The notes below the pieces were generated by a model. The model did not search any database. It saw nothing but the letters and a program-made list of their open reading frames with translations, and was not told the origin of the DNA. From the NCBI GenBank assembly GCA_020041925.1, contig CP083409.1: a stretch of DNA of 64,000 bases. One strand, written 5' to 3'. The stretch is from Faucicola osloensis_D (GTDB taxonomy: Bacteria > Pseudomonadota > Gammaproteobacteria > Pseudomonadales > Moraxellaceae). This document shows positions 38,572 to 47,781 of this stretch, in pieces (position 1 is the first letter of the stretch; each line of letters starts with the position of its first letter). The position numbers and the translations under genes were made by a program.

Positions 38572-39042
38572 ATGGCTAATTCAATTAATATCGATATACA
38601 GAAGTATGTAAGACCTTCTGAAGCTGAAATCAAGGCAAATTTGAATGATGAGCAATATTATGTGACACAGCAAAACGGCACAGAACGCCCTTTTAGCCAT
38701 GAATATGACCACCAATTTGAACGTGGTATCTATGTGGATATTGTGAGTGGTGAGCCGCTTTTTAGCTCATCAGACAAGTATGACTCAGGTTGTGGTTGGC
38801 CCGCCTTTAGTAAACCAATTGATACAGCAGTAATCAATGAATTGTTTGATGACAGTCACGGTATGCGACGTACTGAAGTGCGTAGCCGTGTTGGCGATTC
38901 ACATTTAGGTCATGTGTTTAATGACGGTCTTCCTGAGCTTGGCGGCATGCGTTATTGTATCAATGGCGCGTCGCTACGTTTCATCCCTGTAAATGAGATG
39001 GAACAAGAAGGTTATGGTGACTTAATCGGATTGGTTGAATAA
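38572..39042 (+). CDS. msrB: Peptide-methionine (R)-S-oxide reductase MsrB
   Basis: Repairs methionine-R-sulfoxide in proteins. The 156 residues contain the SeIR-domain motifs DSGCGWPAFSKPI, RTEVRSRVGDSHLGHVFNDG and the catalytic RYCINGASLRFIP with the active Cys. The zinc-binding CxxC pairs of many MsrB proteins are missing, as in the zinc-free form. The start at 38572 fits the conserved length. It stands between map (divergent) and rpsB. Confidence 0.94.
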   Translation: MANSINIDIQKYVRPSEAEIKANLNDEQYYVTQQNGTERPFSHEYDHQFERGIYVDIVSGEPLFSSSDKYDSGCGWPAFSKPIDTAVINELFDDSHGMRRTEVRSRVGDSHLGHVFNDGLPELGGMRYCINGASLRFIPVNEMEQEGYGDLIGLVE

Positions 39043-39313
39043 TCGCCATCTGCTTTTGCTAAAACATATAGCTTAACCATATAAAAATATGTTAAAATAG
39101 CAGTTTGTCATTTTATCTTGAAATGGCAAATTGCTTTTTTTATTTACTAACATGACACACACATTGCTACTTTCAAGCTAACAAGCTTGATAAGAGTTAA
39201 GCTGGGTGTTTGCAAATTTGATTAATTAAAATCCTGTAGATTTTGATGCGTGTTTGCAAATCGGCTTAATCGGTAATGTGGAGGCATAACCCAACTTTAC
39301 TTAAGGAAATCTC
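39043..39313 (+). promoter_or_regulatory. rpsB promoter and leader region
   Basis: About 271 bp upstream of rpsB. It contains a TAAAAT -10-like element near 39093 with a poor -35, then about 200 bp of possible leader with short repeats (GTGTTTGCAAAT twice, roughly 39206-39256) and a GGAGGCATAACCCAAC block before the start. In many gammaproteobacteria S2 represses its own mRNA through such a leader; that role here is inference. Confidence 0.4.
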
Positions 39314-40087
39314 ATGGCGTCAGCTAATCCTACCCAAGTTTCAATGCGTGATCTTTTAGAAGCCGGTGCACACTTTGGTCACCAAACTCGTTTTTGGAAT
39401 CCAAAAATGGGCAAATTTATTTTTGGTGCACGTAACAAAATCCACATCATTAACCTTGAGCATACAGTTAAAGCGATGAACGAAGCACTAAACTTCGTTA
39501 ACCGTGAAGCAGCACGTGGCAACAAAGTACTATTTGTTGGTACTAAACGTGCGGCAAGCAACGTTATCAGCGAACAAGCGGCTCGCGCTGGTATGCCTTA
39601 TGTTGACCATCGTTGGTTAGGTGGTATGTTAACCAACTGGAAAACCATCCGTCAGTCAATTACTCGTTTGAAAGAATACGAAAAACAAGCTGAAGACGGT
39701 ACGTTTGCTAAGTTAACCAAACGTGAAGCGCTAGAGCGTACTCGTGAAATGGAAAAACTTGAGCGTGCGTTAGGCGGTATCAAAAACATGAACGGTTTAC
39801 CTGATGCAATTTTTGTGGTTGACGTTGACCATGAAGCGATTGCAATCAAAGAAGCAAAAAACTTAGGTATCCCTGTTATTGGTATTGTTGATACAAACTC
39901 AAACCCAGATGACGTAGATTATGTCATTCCTGCCAATGACGATGCGATTCGTGCGGTAACGCTATATGTATCAGCGGTTGCAGATGCAATTATCGCTGGT
40001 AAAGAATACGCTAAAACTCAAGGCGGCAAAGCAGCAAATCAAGAAGAAGCAGTAACTGAAGCACCAGCAGAAGCTGCGGCAGAATAA
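39314..40087 (+). CDS. rpsB: 30S ribosomal protein S2
   Basis: Structural protein of the small subunit. The 257 residues begin MASANPTQVSMRDLLEAGAHFGHQTRFWNPKMGKFIFGARNKIHIINLE and contain GGMLTNWKTIRQS, LGGIKNMNGLPDAIFVVDV and AIKEAKNLGIPVIGIVDTNSNPD, all diagnostic. An AAGGAAATCTC ribosome-binding region precedes the ATG. An acidic, Ala-rich C-terminal tail (EEAVTEAPAEAAAE) is slightly longer than in E. coli. The tsf gene follows after 228 bp. Confidence 0.98.
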   Translation: MASANPTQVSMRDLLEAGAHFGHQTRFWNPKMGKFIFGARNKIHIINLEHTVKAMNEALNFVNREAARGNKVLFVGTKRAASNVISEQAARAGMPYVDHRWLGGMLTNWKTIRQSITRLKEYEKQAEDGTFAKLTKREALERTREMEKLERALGGIKNMNGLPDAIFVVDVDHEAIAIKEAKNLGIPVIGIVDTNSNPDDVDYVIPANDDAIRAVTLYVSAVADAIIAGKEYAKTQGGKAANQEEAVTEAPAEAAAE

Positions 40088-40216
40088 GGGTTACCGTAGT
40101 ATCATAGCAGCGCATTCATTAGGTTGTTATGATACTGTCATCAAAATTTTATAAACTAACTTTGATGGGTAAACATAAAATTGGTTTATAAAAATTCGAA
40201 TTTGTAGCGTAATATT

Positions 40217-40247
40217 AAAGGGCAAAAATCATCAATTTTTGTCCTTT
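40217..40247 (+). terminator. Hairpin between rpsB and tsf
   Basis: A 13-bp stem AAAGGGCAAAAAT / ATTTTTGTCCTTT with one G-U pair and a 5-nt loop, 130 bp after rpsB. The T tail is weak, so it may act as a partial terminator or attenuator. Confidence 0.6.
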
Positions 40248-40315
40248 AATCTCCAACTGTTTAGACAATAAACAACCCAATTCTCATCTATAATGATAAT
40301 CAATTGAGGTATCTC

Positions 40316-41194
40316 ATGGCAGAAATTAGTGCAAAACTGGTAAAAGAATTACGTGACCGTACAGGTCTTGGTATGATGGAATGTAAAAAAGCCCTGCAAG
40401 AAGCAGACGGCGACATCGAAACCGCAATCGATAACTTGCGTAAATCAGGTCAAGCAAAGGCTGCTAAAAAAGCAGGTAACATTGCTGCTGATGGCGCTAT
40501 CATTATCGCCCAAGAAGGTAACAAAGCCTTACTACTTGAAGTAAACTGCCAAACTGACTTCGTGGCAAAAGATGCTAACTTCACCGCATTTGCGAACAAA
40601 GTAGCTGAACTTGCACTCGCCAACAATACCACTGATGTAGCGGCTATCTCTGCATTGCCGTATGGCGATGGTCAAACGGTTGAAGAAGCCCGTGTTGAGC
40701 TCGTACAAAAAATCGGTGAAAACATCCAAGTACGTCGTGCAGAAGTGATTGAAGGTGACAACCTAGCCTCTTACCGTCACGGTATTCGTATTGGTGTAGT
40801 GGTTTCTGTTGAAGGCGGTAACGCTGACACCGCAAAACACGTTGCCATGCAAGTTGCTGCATTCAACCCAATCGCTGTTGATGAAGCGAATGTACCTGCT
40901 GATACGCTAGCGCGCGAAAAAGACATCATCGAAGCGAAAGCAAAAGAATCTGGCAAACCAGACGCCGTAATTGAAAAAATGATCACCGGCGGTCTACAAA
41001 AGTACTTGAACGAAGTGACTTTGCTGAACCAACCTTACGTTATCGACAATGAGAAAAAAGTTGGCGATATATTAAAATCTGAAGGTATGACGGTTAAAGC
41101 ATTCAAACGCTTAGAAGTGGGTGAAGGCATCGAGAAAAAACAAGAAAACTTCGCTGAAGAAGTAGCAGCGGCTCAAGCAGCAGCAGCTAAATAA
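40316..41194 (+). CDS. tsf: Elongation factor Ts
   Basis: Nucleotide exchange factor for EF-Tu. The ATG at 40316 gives MAEISAKLVKELRDRTGLGMMECKKALQE, the canonical start, with GAGG seven bases before it; the frame extends four codons to a TTG at 40304. Further matches are AAKKAGNIAADG, the VNCQTDFVAKD motif and HVAMQVAAFNP. The length is 292 residues. It is expressed with rpsB. Confidence 0.98.
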   Translation: MAEISAKLVKELRDRTGLGMMECKKALQEADGDIETAIDNLRKSGQAKAAKKAGNIAADGAIIIAQEGNKALLLEVNCQTDFVAKDANFTAFANKVAELALANNTTDVAAISALPYGDGQTVEEARVELVQKIGENIQVRRAEVIEGDNLASYRHGIRIGVVVSVEGGNADTAKHVAMQVAAFNPIAVDEANVPADTLAREKDIIEAKAKESGKPDAVIEKMITGGLQKYLNEVTLLNQPYVIDNEKKVGDILKSEGMTVKAFKRLEVGEGIEKKQENFAEEVAAAQAAAAK

Positions 41195-41225
41195 TAAGCG
41201 ACAACTGCTGAGCGGTTAACTTGTT

Positions 41226-41257
41226 AAAAATACCCCATAAATTTGGGGTATTTTTTT
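41226..41257 (+). terminator. Terminator after tsf
   Basis: Stem AAAAATACCCC(A) / (T)GGGGTATTTTT with T7, 31 bp past the tsf stop. Confidence 0.9.
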
Positions 41258-41283
41258 GTCTAATTTTTTTATTTTTTAAATTC

Positions 41284-41311
41284 AAAAAAGCGAGTTGAAG
41301 GCTCGCTTTTT
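41284..41311 (-). terminator. Terminator after metY
   Basis: Stem AAAAAGCGAG / CTCGCTTTTT with a 7-nt loop, 31 bp past the metY stop, facing the tsf terminator. Confidence 0.85.
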
Positions 41312-41342
41312 CATGTGAAGCAATTATTTGTAGATGAAGCGA

Positions 41343-42629
41343 TTAATTGGCTGCGGCTAACGCTTGCTCAAGGTCAGCTTTGATGTCATCAATATGTTCA
41401 ATACCAATGGATAAACGAATCATGTCTTCGCTAACGCCTGCTTTTTGCAACTCTTCAGCATTTAATTGGCGGTGCGTGGTAGTTGCAGGGTGGCAAGCGA
41501 GTGACTTGGCATCACCGATATTGACCAGACGGGTAATTAATTGTAGCGCATCAATAAATTTCGCCCCTGCTTCACGACCGCCCTTTAATCCAAAGGTTAG
41601 AATCGCTGATGGCTTACCACCAAAGTATGTTTGCGCAAGCTTATGCTCTGGATGGTCGGTTAATCCTGCGTACTTGACCCAAGCCACTTGTGGATGATGG
41701 TTTAAAAATTCTGCCACGGCTTGGGCATTTTGGCAATGTCGCTCCATACGCAAGGCTAACGTCTCTAATCCAAGCATAATTTGCCAAGCGTTCATTGGGC
41801 TTAGTGCCGCACCGGTATTACGTAAAGGCGCAACGCGTGCGCGTGCAATAAATGCCGCAGCACCCATGGCTTCGACAAAATTGACACCATGATAGCTGGC
41901 ATCTGGGGTATTTAAAATCGCGAAACGTTCTTTGTGAGCGCCCCAATCAAATTTACCACTATCGATAATCACCCCACCAACCGACGTGCCCGAACCACTC
42001 ACATATTTGGTCAATGAGTGAATCACAATATCAGCACCATGCTCAAATGGACGGCACAATGTTGGCGTGGCGACGGTGTTATCAATCACCACAGGTACGC
42101 CTTTACTATGAGCAAATTCGCTAATTTTTGCGATATCCAGTACGTTACCCAATGGATTGCCAATACTTTCACCAAATACCAATTTAGTACGTTCATCAAT
42201 CAAATCAACCAACGTCTCAGGTCGGGTATAATCAAAGAAACGCACTTCGATACCTTGACGTGGCAACGCATGGGCAAATAAGTTGTAAGTACCACCATAT
42301 AAAGTTGATACTGAGACGATGTTATCGCCTGCTTCACATAGCGTTTGGATGGTATAAGTAATCGCCGCCATCCCGGATGCCACCGTCAATGCACCGATGC
42401 CGCCTTCTAACGCTGCCATACGTGCTTCAAGCACCGCGTTGGTTGGGTTCATGATACGGGTGTAGATATTACCAGCAACTTTAAGATCAAAAAGGTCAGC
42501 ACCGTGTTGGGTGTTATCAAAGGCATACGAACTGGTGTGGTAGATAGGGACAGCGACAGCTTTGGTGGTCGGTTCTGGTTCATAGCCTGCATGAATGGCA
42601 AGCGTTTCTGGGCGATGCGGTGGGCTCAT
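41343..42629 (-). CDS. metY: O-acetylhomoserine sulfhydrylase (MetY-like)
   Basis: PLP enzyme that makes homocysteine from O-acetylhomoserine and sulfide in methionine synthesis. The 428 residues contain RPETLAIHAGYEPEP, VPIYHTSSYAFD, YTRIMNPTNAVLEARMAALEGG, the ASGMAAI loop and the PLP-binding HSLTKYVSGSGTSVGG. Near the C-terminus are NIGDAKSLACHPATTTHRQL and RLSIGIEHIDDI. The length and these blocks favour the O-acetylhomoserine aminocarboxypropyltransferase/cysteine synthase family over cystathionine gamma-synthase (about 390 residues). It appears monocistronic. Confidence 0.93.
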   Translation of the reverse strand: MSPPHRPETLAIHAGYEPEPTTKAVAVPIYHTSSYAFDNTQHGADLFDLKVAGNIYTRIMNPTNAVLEARMAALEGGIGALTVASGMAAITYTIQTLCEAGDNIVSVSTLYGGTYNLFAHALPRQGIEVRFFDYTRPETLVDLIDERTKLVFGESIGNPLGNVLDIAKISEFAHSKGVPVVIDNTVATPTLCRPFEHGADIVIHSLTKYVSGSGTSVGGVIIDSGKFDWGAHKERFAILNTPDASYHGVNFVEAMGAAAFIARARVAPLRNTGAALSPMNAWQIMLGLETLALRMERHCQNAQAVAEFLNHHPQVAWVKYAGLTDHPEHKLAQTYFGGKPSAILTFGLKGGREAGAKFIDALQLITRLVNIGDAKSLACHPATTTHRQLNAEELQKAGVSEDMIRLSIGIEHIDDIKADLEQALAAAN

Positions 42630-42851
42630 ACATATTCCTTTAATTTAGTTTAATTAGCAAAAAAATCTCTTTTGCATTGTAACGAGTTGCTAATCAGTTT
42701 TGCAAATTCACAATAGAGCATTATTAGAACATTAATGCCGTGTTTTGGAATATCGATTCGTGGTGAATTGGCGTTTAAAGGCCCGCGTTTAATACAGAAA
42801 TACCTCACAAACTATAACTAATGGGAGTTTTAATTTTTTGTAGATAACCCA

Positions 42852-44306
42852 TCAGGCTTGCTCAGCTTGCTCAGCTTGCTCATTGATTAAATGCTCAGTT
42901 AAATTTAACATCTCTTGATAGGAATCAAGCTTAAGGATAAAGCTAGTAAAATCATTGGTTTGAATATGAGATAACCGAGTTAAACGCTTTAGCTCATATA
43001 CCAAACTATTGACAACATCATCATATTGTTTGAGACGTAAAACTTGGGTATCATCTGCTAGTGTTTGTGTTATTGTTAGCAAGGTCTTGGCTTTTGTCAC
43101 TAACTGCGCTTTGTCCAATACCTGCCCATATAAGATATCGGTTATAGCCGCAACAGTGGCTCTTTTGGTGGCAATAAAATCATCAACTGTTTGCGTATCT
43201 AAACTTAATAGATAGACGGCGCGGCTGATAAATTTATGGTATTCATCTTTTACCTTATCGATTTGCTTTGTTAAAAGCACCGTTTCGGTAATATCTACCA
43301 CGCTGACAAATAGATGAATGGATTTTTTATTCGCGCTCTTAACCACCCGTAAAAATTCAAAATGCAGGTATTTCTTGTTGGTAAAGCCTGTTTCATCTAA
43401 AAAAATCAACTCGACTGTTTTAAGTGGGTTGATATCTTGAATCAACTCTTCATCCACGTCGGATTGGTACAGGTAATTGATAAAATGCTGTGTCGCTCTG
43501 ATATCTTTTTCGCTGACCATATTTTGTAACAGCTGGGGTAATGTAAGCCCAGCTAACTGCTTGCGCCCCAATAACTGCTCTAGTTTTTTGGAATAATGCT
43601 CACCAATGACCATTTTCTCATCGATGAGAAACAAGCCTTTTTTGACTGTGTTCATGATATCACGCATATCGGTCTGCGCTTTATCAATCGCCACATCATC
43701 GTGATACATGTGTCTGATGGTGTAATGGATAAAAAAGATGATATAGGCTATCAAGGCAAAAAAACTGCAATAGGTCAAATAGCGCGAATAATCTGCAGTA
43801 CGGTAGGTGTCATTGAGATAAGTGTCATAGCCAATATTCATCAATGACCAAATTTTGGCTTGGTTGTGATAAGCAAACTCAGCCAATTCAACTTTGCCTT
43901 TTTCATCTTGCTCAGAAACTTGCGCGATTCTTTGGCGATAGTCTTGCCAAATAATGGCAAATTCATCCATCGCCGTTTCTTGCTTTGGATAGCGGGACAA
44001 CTGTGCCATATAACCGTCTAACTCAGCCGCCTGTTTTTGTAAGGTCTGAATGATTTGTTGACTATCGTTGTGAGGTGTTACTGTTAGATGCTGCGCACTG
44101 GTTGCTATCTCAAGCGTCAAATCACTGATGTTGCCGATGATATCCATATGCTGGGTGGACTGGGTTAAAAAACGCGCAATATATACATTGATAATCACAA
44201 ACGCTAGCACAAACAAACACAGCACAACTAGGCTTTGTAAAAGAAGCCGACACCTTTTGGTACGCACCATATATTGAAACAAGCTATCGTTATTTCTGAC
44301 TTTCAC
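42852..44306 (-). CDS. Membrane sensor-like protein without output domain
   Basis: A 484-residue protein with a first TM helix (about 22-44), a periplasmic helical region of about 135 residues (SATSAQHL- and QTLQKQAAELDGY-like heptads), and a second TM (about 178-196). A cytoplasmic PAS-like domain follows (KGLFLIDEKMVIGEHYSKKLEQLLGRKQLAGLTLPQLL, about 220-330), then a helical C-terminus. No His-kinase, GGDEF, EAL or chemotaxis signalling motif is visible. The end is EQAEQAEQA, encoded by a 9-bp tandem repeat (42856-42882). It may be the sensing part of a split or decayed signalling protein. The IS630 element lies 164 bp upstream. Confidence 0.72.
   Translation of the reverse strand: MKVRNNDSLFQYMVRTKRCRLLLQSLVVLCLFVLAFVIINVYIARFLTQSTQHMDIIGNISDLTLEIATSAQHLTVTPHNDSQQIIQTLQKQAAELDGYMAQLSRYPKQETAMDEFAIIWQDYRQRIAQVSEQDEKGKVELAEFAYHNQAKIWSLMNIGYDTYLNDTYRTADYSRYLTYCSFFALIAYIIFFIHYTIRHMYHDDVAIDKAQTDMRDIMNTVKKGLFLIDEKMVIGEHYSKKLEQLLGRKQLAGLTLPQLLQNMVSEKDIRATQHFINYLYQSDVDEELIQDINPLKTVELIFLDETGFTNKKYLHFEFLRVVKSANKKSIHLFVSVVDITETVLLTKQIDKVKDEYHKFISRAVYLLSLDTQTVDDFIATKRATVAAITDILYGQVLDKAQLVTKAKTLLTITQTLADDTQVLRLKQYDDVVNSLVYELKRLTRLSHIQTNDFTSFILKLDSYQEMLNLTEHLINEQAEQAEQA
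42856..42882. repeat. 9-bp tandem repeat encoding an EQA tail
   Basis: Three exact direct copies of GCTTGCTCA on the plus strand, read on the minus strand as repeated Glu-Gln-Ala in the sensor protein. Nine bases keeps the frame. Confidence 0.9.
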
Positions 44307-44470
44307 GTAATTACCCTAGAAGAAGATAAATTAGAAAAAATAAATAATAGATAAAACCCCACCGTTAAATACACAATCTACCAAAAGTTTTGAACCTGGT
44401 TATATTGGTTATACTGTTTATACCATCATAAACCCTAGAGAGCAATTCAGACAAAAACACCCTTAAAATA

Positions 44471-45355
44471 TAGTAAAAGAAATTAAAAACTACCACAAAT
44501 CCACATAAAGTAGAAGAATAGCTTATCGATATCATCAAGTCGCCAATCTTGTCTTAACCTTTTAACCCAAGCCCAAATATGTTCAATAGGATTGAGGTCA
44601 GGACTGTAAGGCGGCAACCAAAGAATTGTATGACCTGCTTGCTCGATAAGATTTTCAATATCTTCTCGAATGTGAAATCTAGCGTTATCCATTACAATCA
44701 AGCTATGTGGTGACAATGCAGGTAATAACAGATTTTTTGTCCAATGATAAAAGACATCAGCGTTAATATTAAAATCGTATAGCCCTACAGCAAACAGCTG
44801 ATTACCATGAATAGCCCCAATCGCATTGGTGGTACTTTTTAGCTGCCAGTTGTAGCTATCAAAGCATTTTTGCCCCCTTGGTGCATAAGCATAAGGGCGA
44901 TAGCTACTAGTTTTAAAGCCACATTCATCAAGGTAGATAATAGGTCGGTTGCTGCTTTGATAGTCTGCCAGTTGCTGGATGAATGTCTGGCGTTTTATTT
45001 CATCTGCCTGTGGGTGTTTAAGTATCTTTTTTTTGAGTGATTTTAAGCCGCTTTAAGGCTATCCCAATCGCTCTTTGAGTGCAGTTGAAACGTACAGCTC
45101 GCTCTCGTTGATAGCTGTCAGGGTATTTTTCGACATCTTGCTTGAGTAAAGCCATGTCGATTTTGCCTTTACGAGTTTTAACCACTTTACGTTCTGGTTG
45201 TTTTTTCCAGTTTTGTAAAGTGCGTGTGCTGATATTAAATTCTTGGGCAAGGCTACGAATGCTTCTTCCTGCTTCGTGCTTGTCCAGTATCATTTGTCGG
45301 TAGTCGGTTGAGTATGCCATTTTGTTATTGTAGCACTTCTAGATTTCTTTAACTA
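44471..45355 (-). mobile_element. IS630-family insertion sequence
   Basis: An 885-bp element with terminal inverted repeats TAGTAAAAGAAAT (left) and TAGTTAAAGAAAT (right, read inward), one mismatch, flanked by TA on both sides as expected for TA-targeting IS630 elements. It contains one transposase gene in two frames. It is intergenic between the sensor-like gene and glyS, so no gene is evidently disrupted. Confidence 0.88.
44483..45320 (-). CDS. IS630-family transposase, two frames joined by a likely +1 frameshift
   Basis: ORF A (45320 to 45018, 100 residues) begins MAYSTDYRQMILDKHEAG with a helix-turn-helix (IRSLAQEFNISTRTLQNWKK). ORF B, in the +1 frame, continues from a run of eight A at about 45030 with HPQADEIKRQTFIQQLADYQ and contains the DDE residues: IIYLDECGF (Asp), IVMDNARFH (Asp) and PYSPDLNPIEHIWA (Glu). 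Joined, they make about 279 residues, normal for the family. The stop overlaps the left inverted repeat. Frameshifting on A runs is known in this IS family, so the element may be active; a decayed frameshift is the alternative. Confidence 0.87.
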
Positions 45356-45426
45356 TAGTATCAAATACGCGTAAACTAGCCTGCCAATTTAGCAAAAACA
45401 AGTGTAAAAATATCTTTAGCTTGTAA

Positions 45427-45460
45427 AAAAACCCATAATGACCATTGTCAGTATGGGTTT
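45427..45460 (-). terminator. Terminator downstream of glyS
   Basis: Stem AAACCCATA / TATGGGTTT with a 14-nt loop and seven T on the minus strand, about 100 bp past the glyS stop. Confidence 0.7.
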
Positions 45461-45520
45461 AACCAATGATATTAAAAGGGGTATTAAAGCAATAGTATCG
45501 AAGCCCTATGATTAAAGCGT

Positions 45521-45552
45521 TAACTCATGTCTAAATTAACTCGTGTCTAAAT
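45521..45552. repeat. 16-bp tandem duplication just after glyS
   Basis: Adjacent units TAACTCATGTCTAAAT and TAACTCGTGTCTAAAT, one difference, ending 5 bp beyond the glyS stop codon. A partial third, TAGCTTA, continues into the coding end. Confidence 0.9.
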
Positions 45553-45556
45553 TAGC

Positions 45557-47659
45557 TTATAGCTGTAACTCACTGATATCTGCAACCGTTAAAAACAATC
45601 CACGCACTTTTTTTAGCAGCGCCAACCGATTGGCTTTAAGATTAGCATCTTCACTATTCACCATCACCTGCTCAAAGAAGTCATCCAATGGCTGCTGCAG
45701 TGTCGCTAGCGATTGTAAAATTTGGGTGTAGTTGGCGTTGTCAGTGTGTTGGTGGGGCTCAATACTTTGCGCTGCAGTTTGCACCGCTTGATACAATGCT
45801 TTTTCGGCAGGTTCTTGTAAATAAGCCGTTTGTACTTGGGTTGCAATCTCACCCTCAGCCTTGGCTAAAATATTGGCAACGCGTTTATTGGCTTCGGTAA
45901 GTTGTTTGGCGGGTGGCAAATCACGGAAGGCTTGTACGGCTTTGATGCGATGGTCAAAATCCATTGGCACTTGCGGTTGTAGCGCCTGTACCGCCATAAT
46001 TGTATCCACGCTCACGCCTTGGTCTTCATACATGGCACGGTAGCGTGAATTGATAAACTCCATCACTTGTTTGAAAGTTTTTGGTAAGTCGTCAATTTTG
46101 CCTACATAACCCAATAGAGCTTGCTCAAGCAATACTACTAGATTTAATGGCAGTTGTTTCTCAATCAAGATACGCAGTACTCCAATCGCCGCGCGGCGTA
46201 GGCTAAACGGGTCTTTTGAACCGGTTGGCGCTTGGTCAATACCAAAAATACCGACCAGCGTATCCAAACGGTCTGCTAATGCCAGCGCTGTTCCAATGTT
46301 GGTCGCGGGTAATTTATCGCCGCTAAATTTTGGCAGATATTGCTCTTCGATTGCCGCCGCCACCGCTTCTGGCTCTTGGTTTAAACGCGCATAGTAAGTC
46401 CCTGCCACGCCTTGTAATTCTGGAAACTCACCCACCAAGGTACTGGCAAGGTCTGCTTTTGACAGCAAGCCTGCCCGTGCCGTTTGCTCAACGTCTTCGC
46501 CAATTTGGGTAGCAATAAAGGCAGCTAGCTTGGCAATACGCTCAGATTTTTCCCAAATTGTCCCTAACTTATCTTGGAATACGCGGGTTTTAAGGTTTTC
46601 AGTCAGTGCAAATAACGGCTGTTTTTGGTCTTGTAAAAAGAAAAACTCAGCATCGGCAAGGCGTGGACGTACCACTTTTTCGTTACCGGCAATCACTTGC
46701 GCTTTATCTTTACTGTCAATGTTACTGATAAAGATAAAATAAGGCTGTAATTTACCTTGGCTGTCAGTCAAACAAAAATATTTTTGATCCGCCTGCATGG
46801 TGCTAATCAAGGCTTCTTGCGGCACTTGTAAAAATCGTGGCTCAAAGCTTGCGCGTAGCGCTACTGGATAATCGACCAGCGCAGTGACTTCATCAAGCAA
46901 ATATTGCGGTACGATAGCAGTCGCCCCTACTTCATCGGCAAGCTGTTGCACTTGCTCTTTGATAAGTTGTTGGCGTTTGTCAAAATCAGCGATGACGTGC
47001 GCCTCGGCAAGGTTTTGCTCATAGCTGTCCGCCGTGTCAATTCTAACCCTATCAGGATGATGGAAACGATGTCCAAGACTATAACGACCCATTTCAACGC
47101 CCTGCGACCCTGTCTCACCCGACGTTAATCCTTGAATTGTCGCTGATAGCACTTGGTCGTCTTTGAGTAGCACTAACCATTTGACAGGGCGAACAAACTC
47201 AGAACGCTCTGAGCCACTGCGCATACGTTTGGCAATCGGCAACTCATCTAAGGCTTTTTGAAAAATGCTCGGCAACAACTCGGTCACAGGCTGACCGATG
47301 ACACTCATTTCATAGCCGATATAATCGCCTTTATCACCTTTGATGGTAATCAAATCCTTGACGTCAATACCCAAACCTTGGGCAAATCCTTGTGCCGCTT
47401 TGGTTGGGTTACCGTCCTTATCATAGGCAGCTTTGACCGCAGGACCGCGTTTTTGTTCGATTTTATCGGGCTGTTTTTCACTAATTCCTTGAATCTGTAA
47501 GGCAAGACGACGTGGGGCGGCAAAACTTTTAATGGTATCAAAGCGAATATTGGCATCTTTTAGCGATTGGGTGACATGGTCAGTGAGTGCATCGCGCAAT
47601 GTTTTTAGATTTTTTGGGGGCAATTCTTCGGTGCCAAGTTCAAATAAAATAGTAGACAT
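45557..47659 (-). CDS. glyS: Glycine-tRNA ligase beta subunit
   Basis: Tetrameric glycyl-tRNA synthetase beta chain, needed for tRNA binding and activity with GlyQ. The start MSTILFELGTEELPPKNL at 47659 fits the family and has AAGG ten bases upstream; the frame continues 25 codons without coding character. Internal blocks are SFAAPRRLALQI, MRSGSERSEFVRPVKWL, FLQVPQEALISTMQADQKYF, and KDPFSLRRAAIGVLRILIE. About 700 residues is normal. glyQ is usually adjacent but here lies 2 kb upstream, beyond a TauE-like gene and a DUF4145 gene. Confidence 0.97.
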   Translation of the reverse strand: MSTILFELGTEELPPKNLKTLRDALTDHVTQSLKDANIRFDTIKSFAAPRRLALQIQGISEKQPDKIEQKRGPAVKAAYDKDGNPTKAAQGFAQGLGIDVKDLITIKGDKGDYIGYEMSVIGQPVTELLPSIFQKALDELPIAKRMRSGSERSEFVRPVKWLVLLKDDQVLSATIQGLTSGETGSQGVEMGRYSLGHRFHHPDRVRIDTADSYEQNLAEAHVIADFDKRQQLIKEQVQQLADEVGATAIVPQYLLDEVTALVDYPVALRASFEPRFLQVPQEALISTMQADQKYFCLTDSQGKLQPYFIFISNIDSKDKAQVIAGNEKVVRPRLADAEFFFLQDQKQPLFALTENLKTRVFQDKLGTIWEKSERIAKLAAFIATQIGEDVEQTARAGLLSKADLASTLVGEFPELQGVAGTYYARLNQEPEAVAAAIEEQYLPKFSGDKLPATNIGTALALADRLDTLVGIFGIDQAPTGSKDPFSLRRAAIGVLRILIEKQLPLNLVVLLEQALLGYVGKIDDLPKTFKQVMEFINSRYRAMYEDQGVSVDTIMAVQALQPQVPMDFDHRIKAVQAFRDLPPAKQLTEANKRVANILAKAEGEIATQVQTAYLQEPAEKALYQAVQTAAQSIEPHQHTDNANYTQILQSLATLQQPLDDFFEQVMVNSEDANLKANRLALLKKVRGLFLTVADISELQL

Positions 47660-47781
47660 GCTAAAGCCTTGTTGATTCAAATAAGGTAAATATAGGCGAT
47701 TATAGCAGAAATTTAAGCCATAAAAATGCCCCATCAGCGGGGCAAATCAAGAAAACCGTCAGCGCAAAACGAAAATTAAAC

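Noticed and set aside
45018..45320. First part of the transposase as an independent regulator gene
   Set aside because: Although it has a helix-turn-helix, the +1 frame continues directly into the DDE domain between matching inverted repeats, so it is part of the IS.
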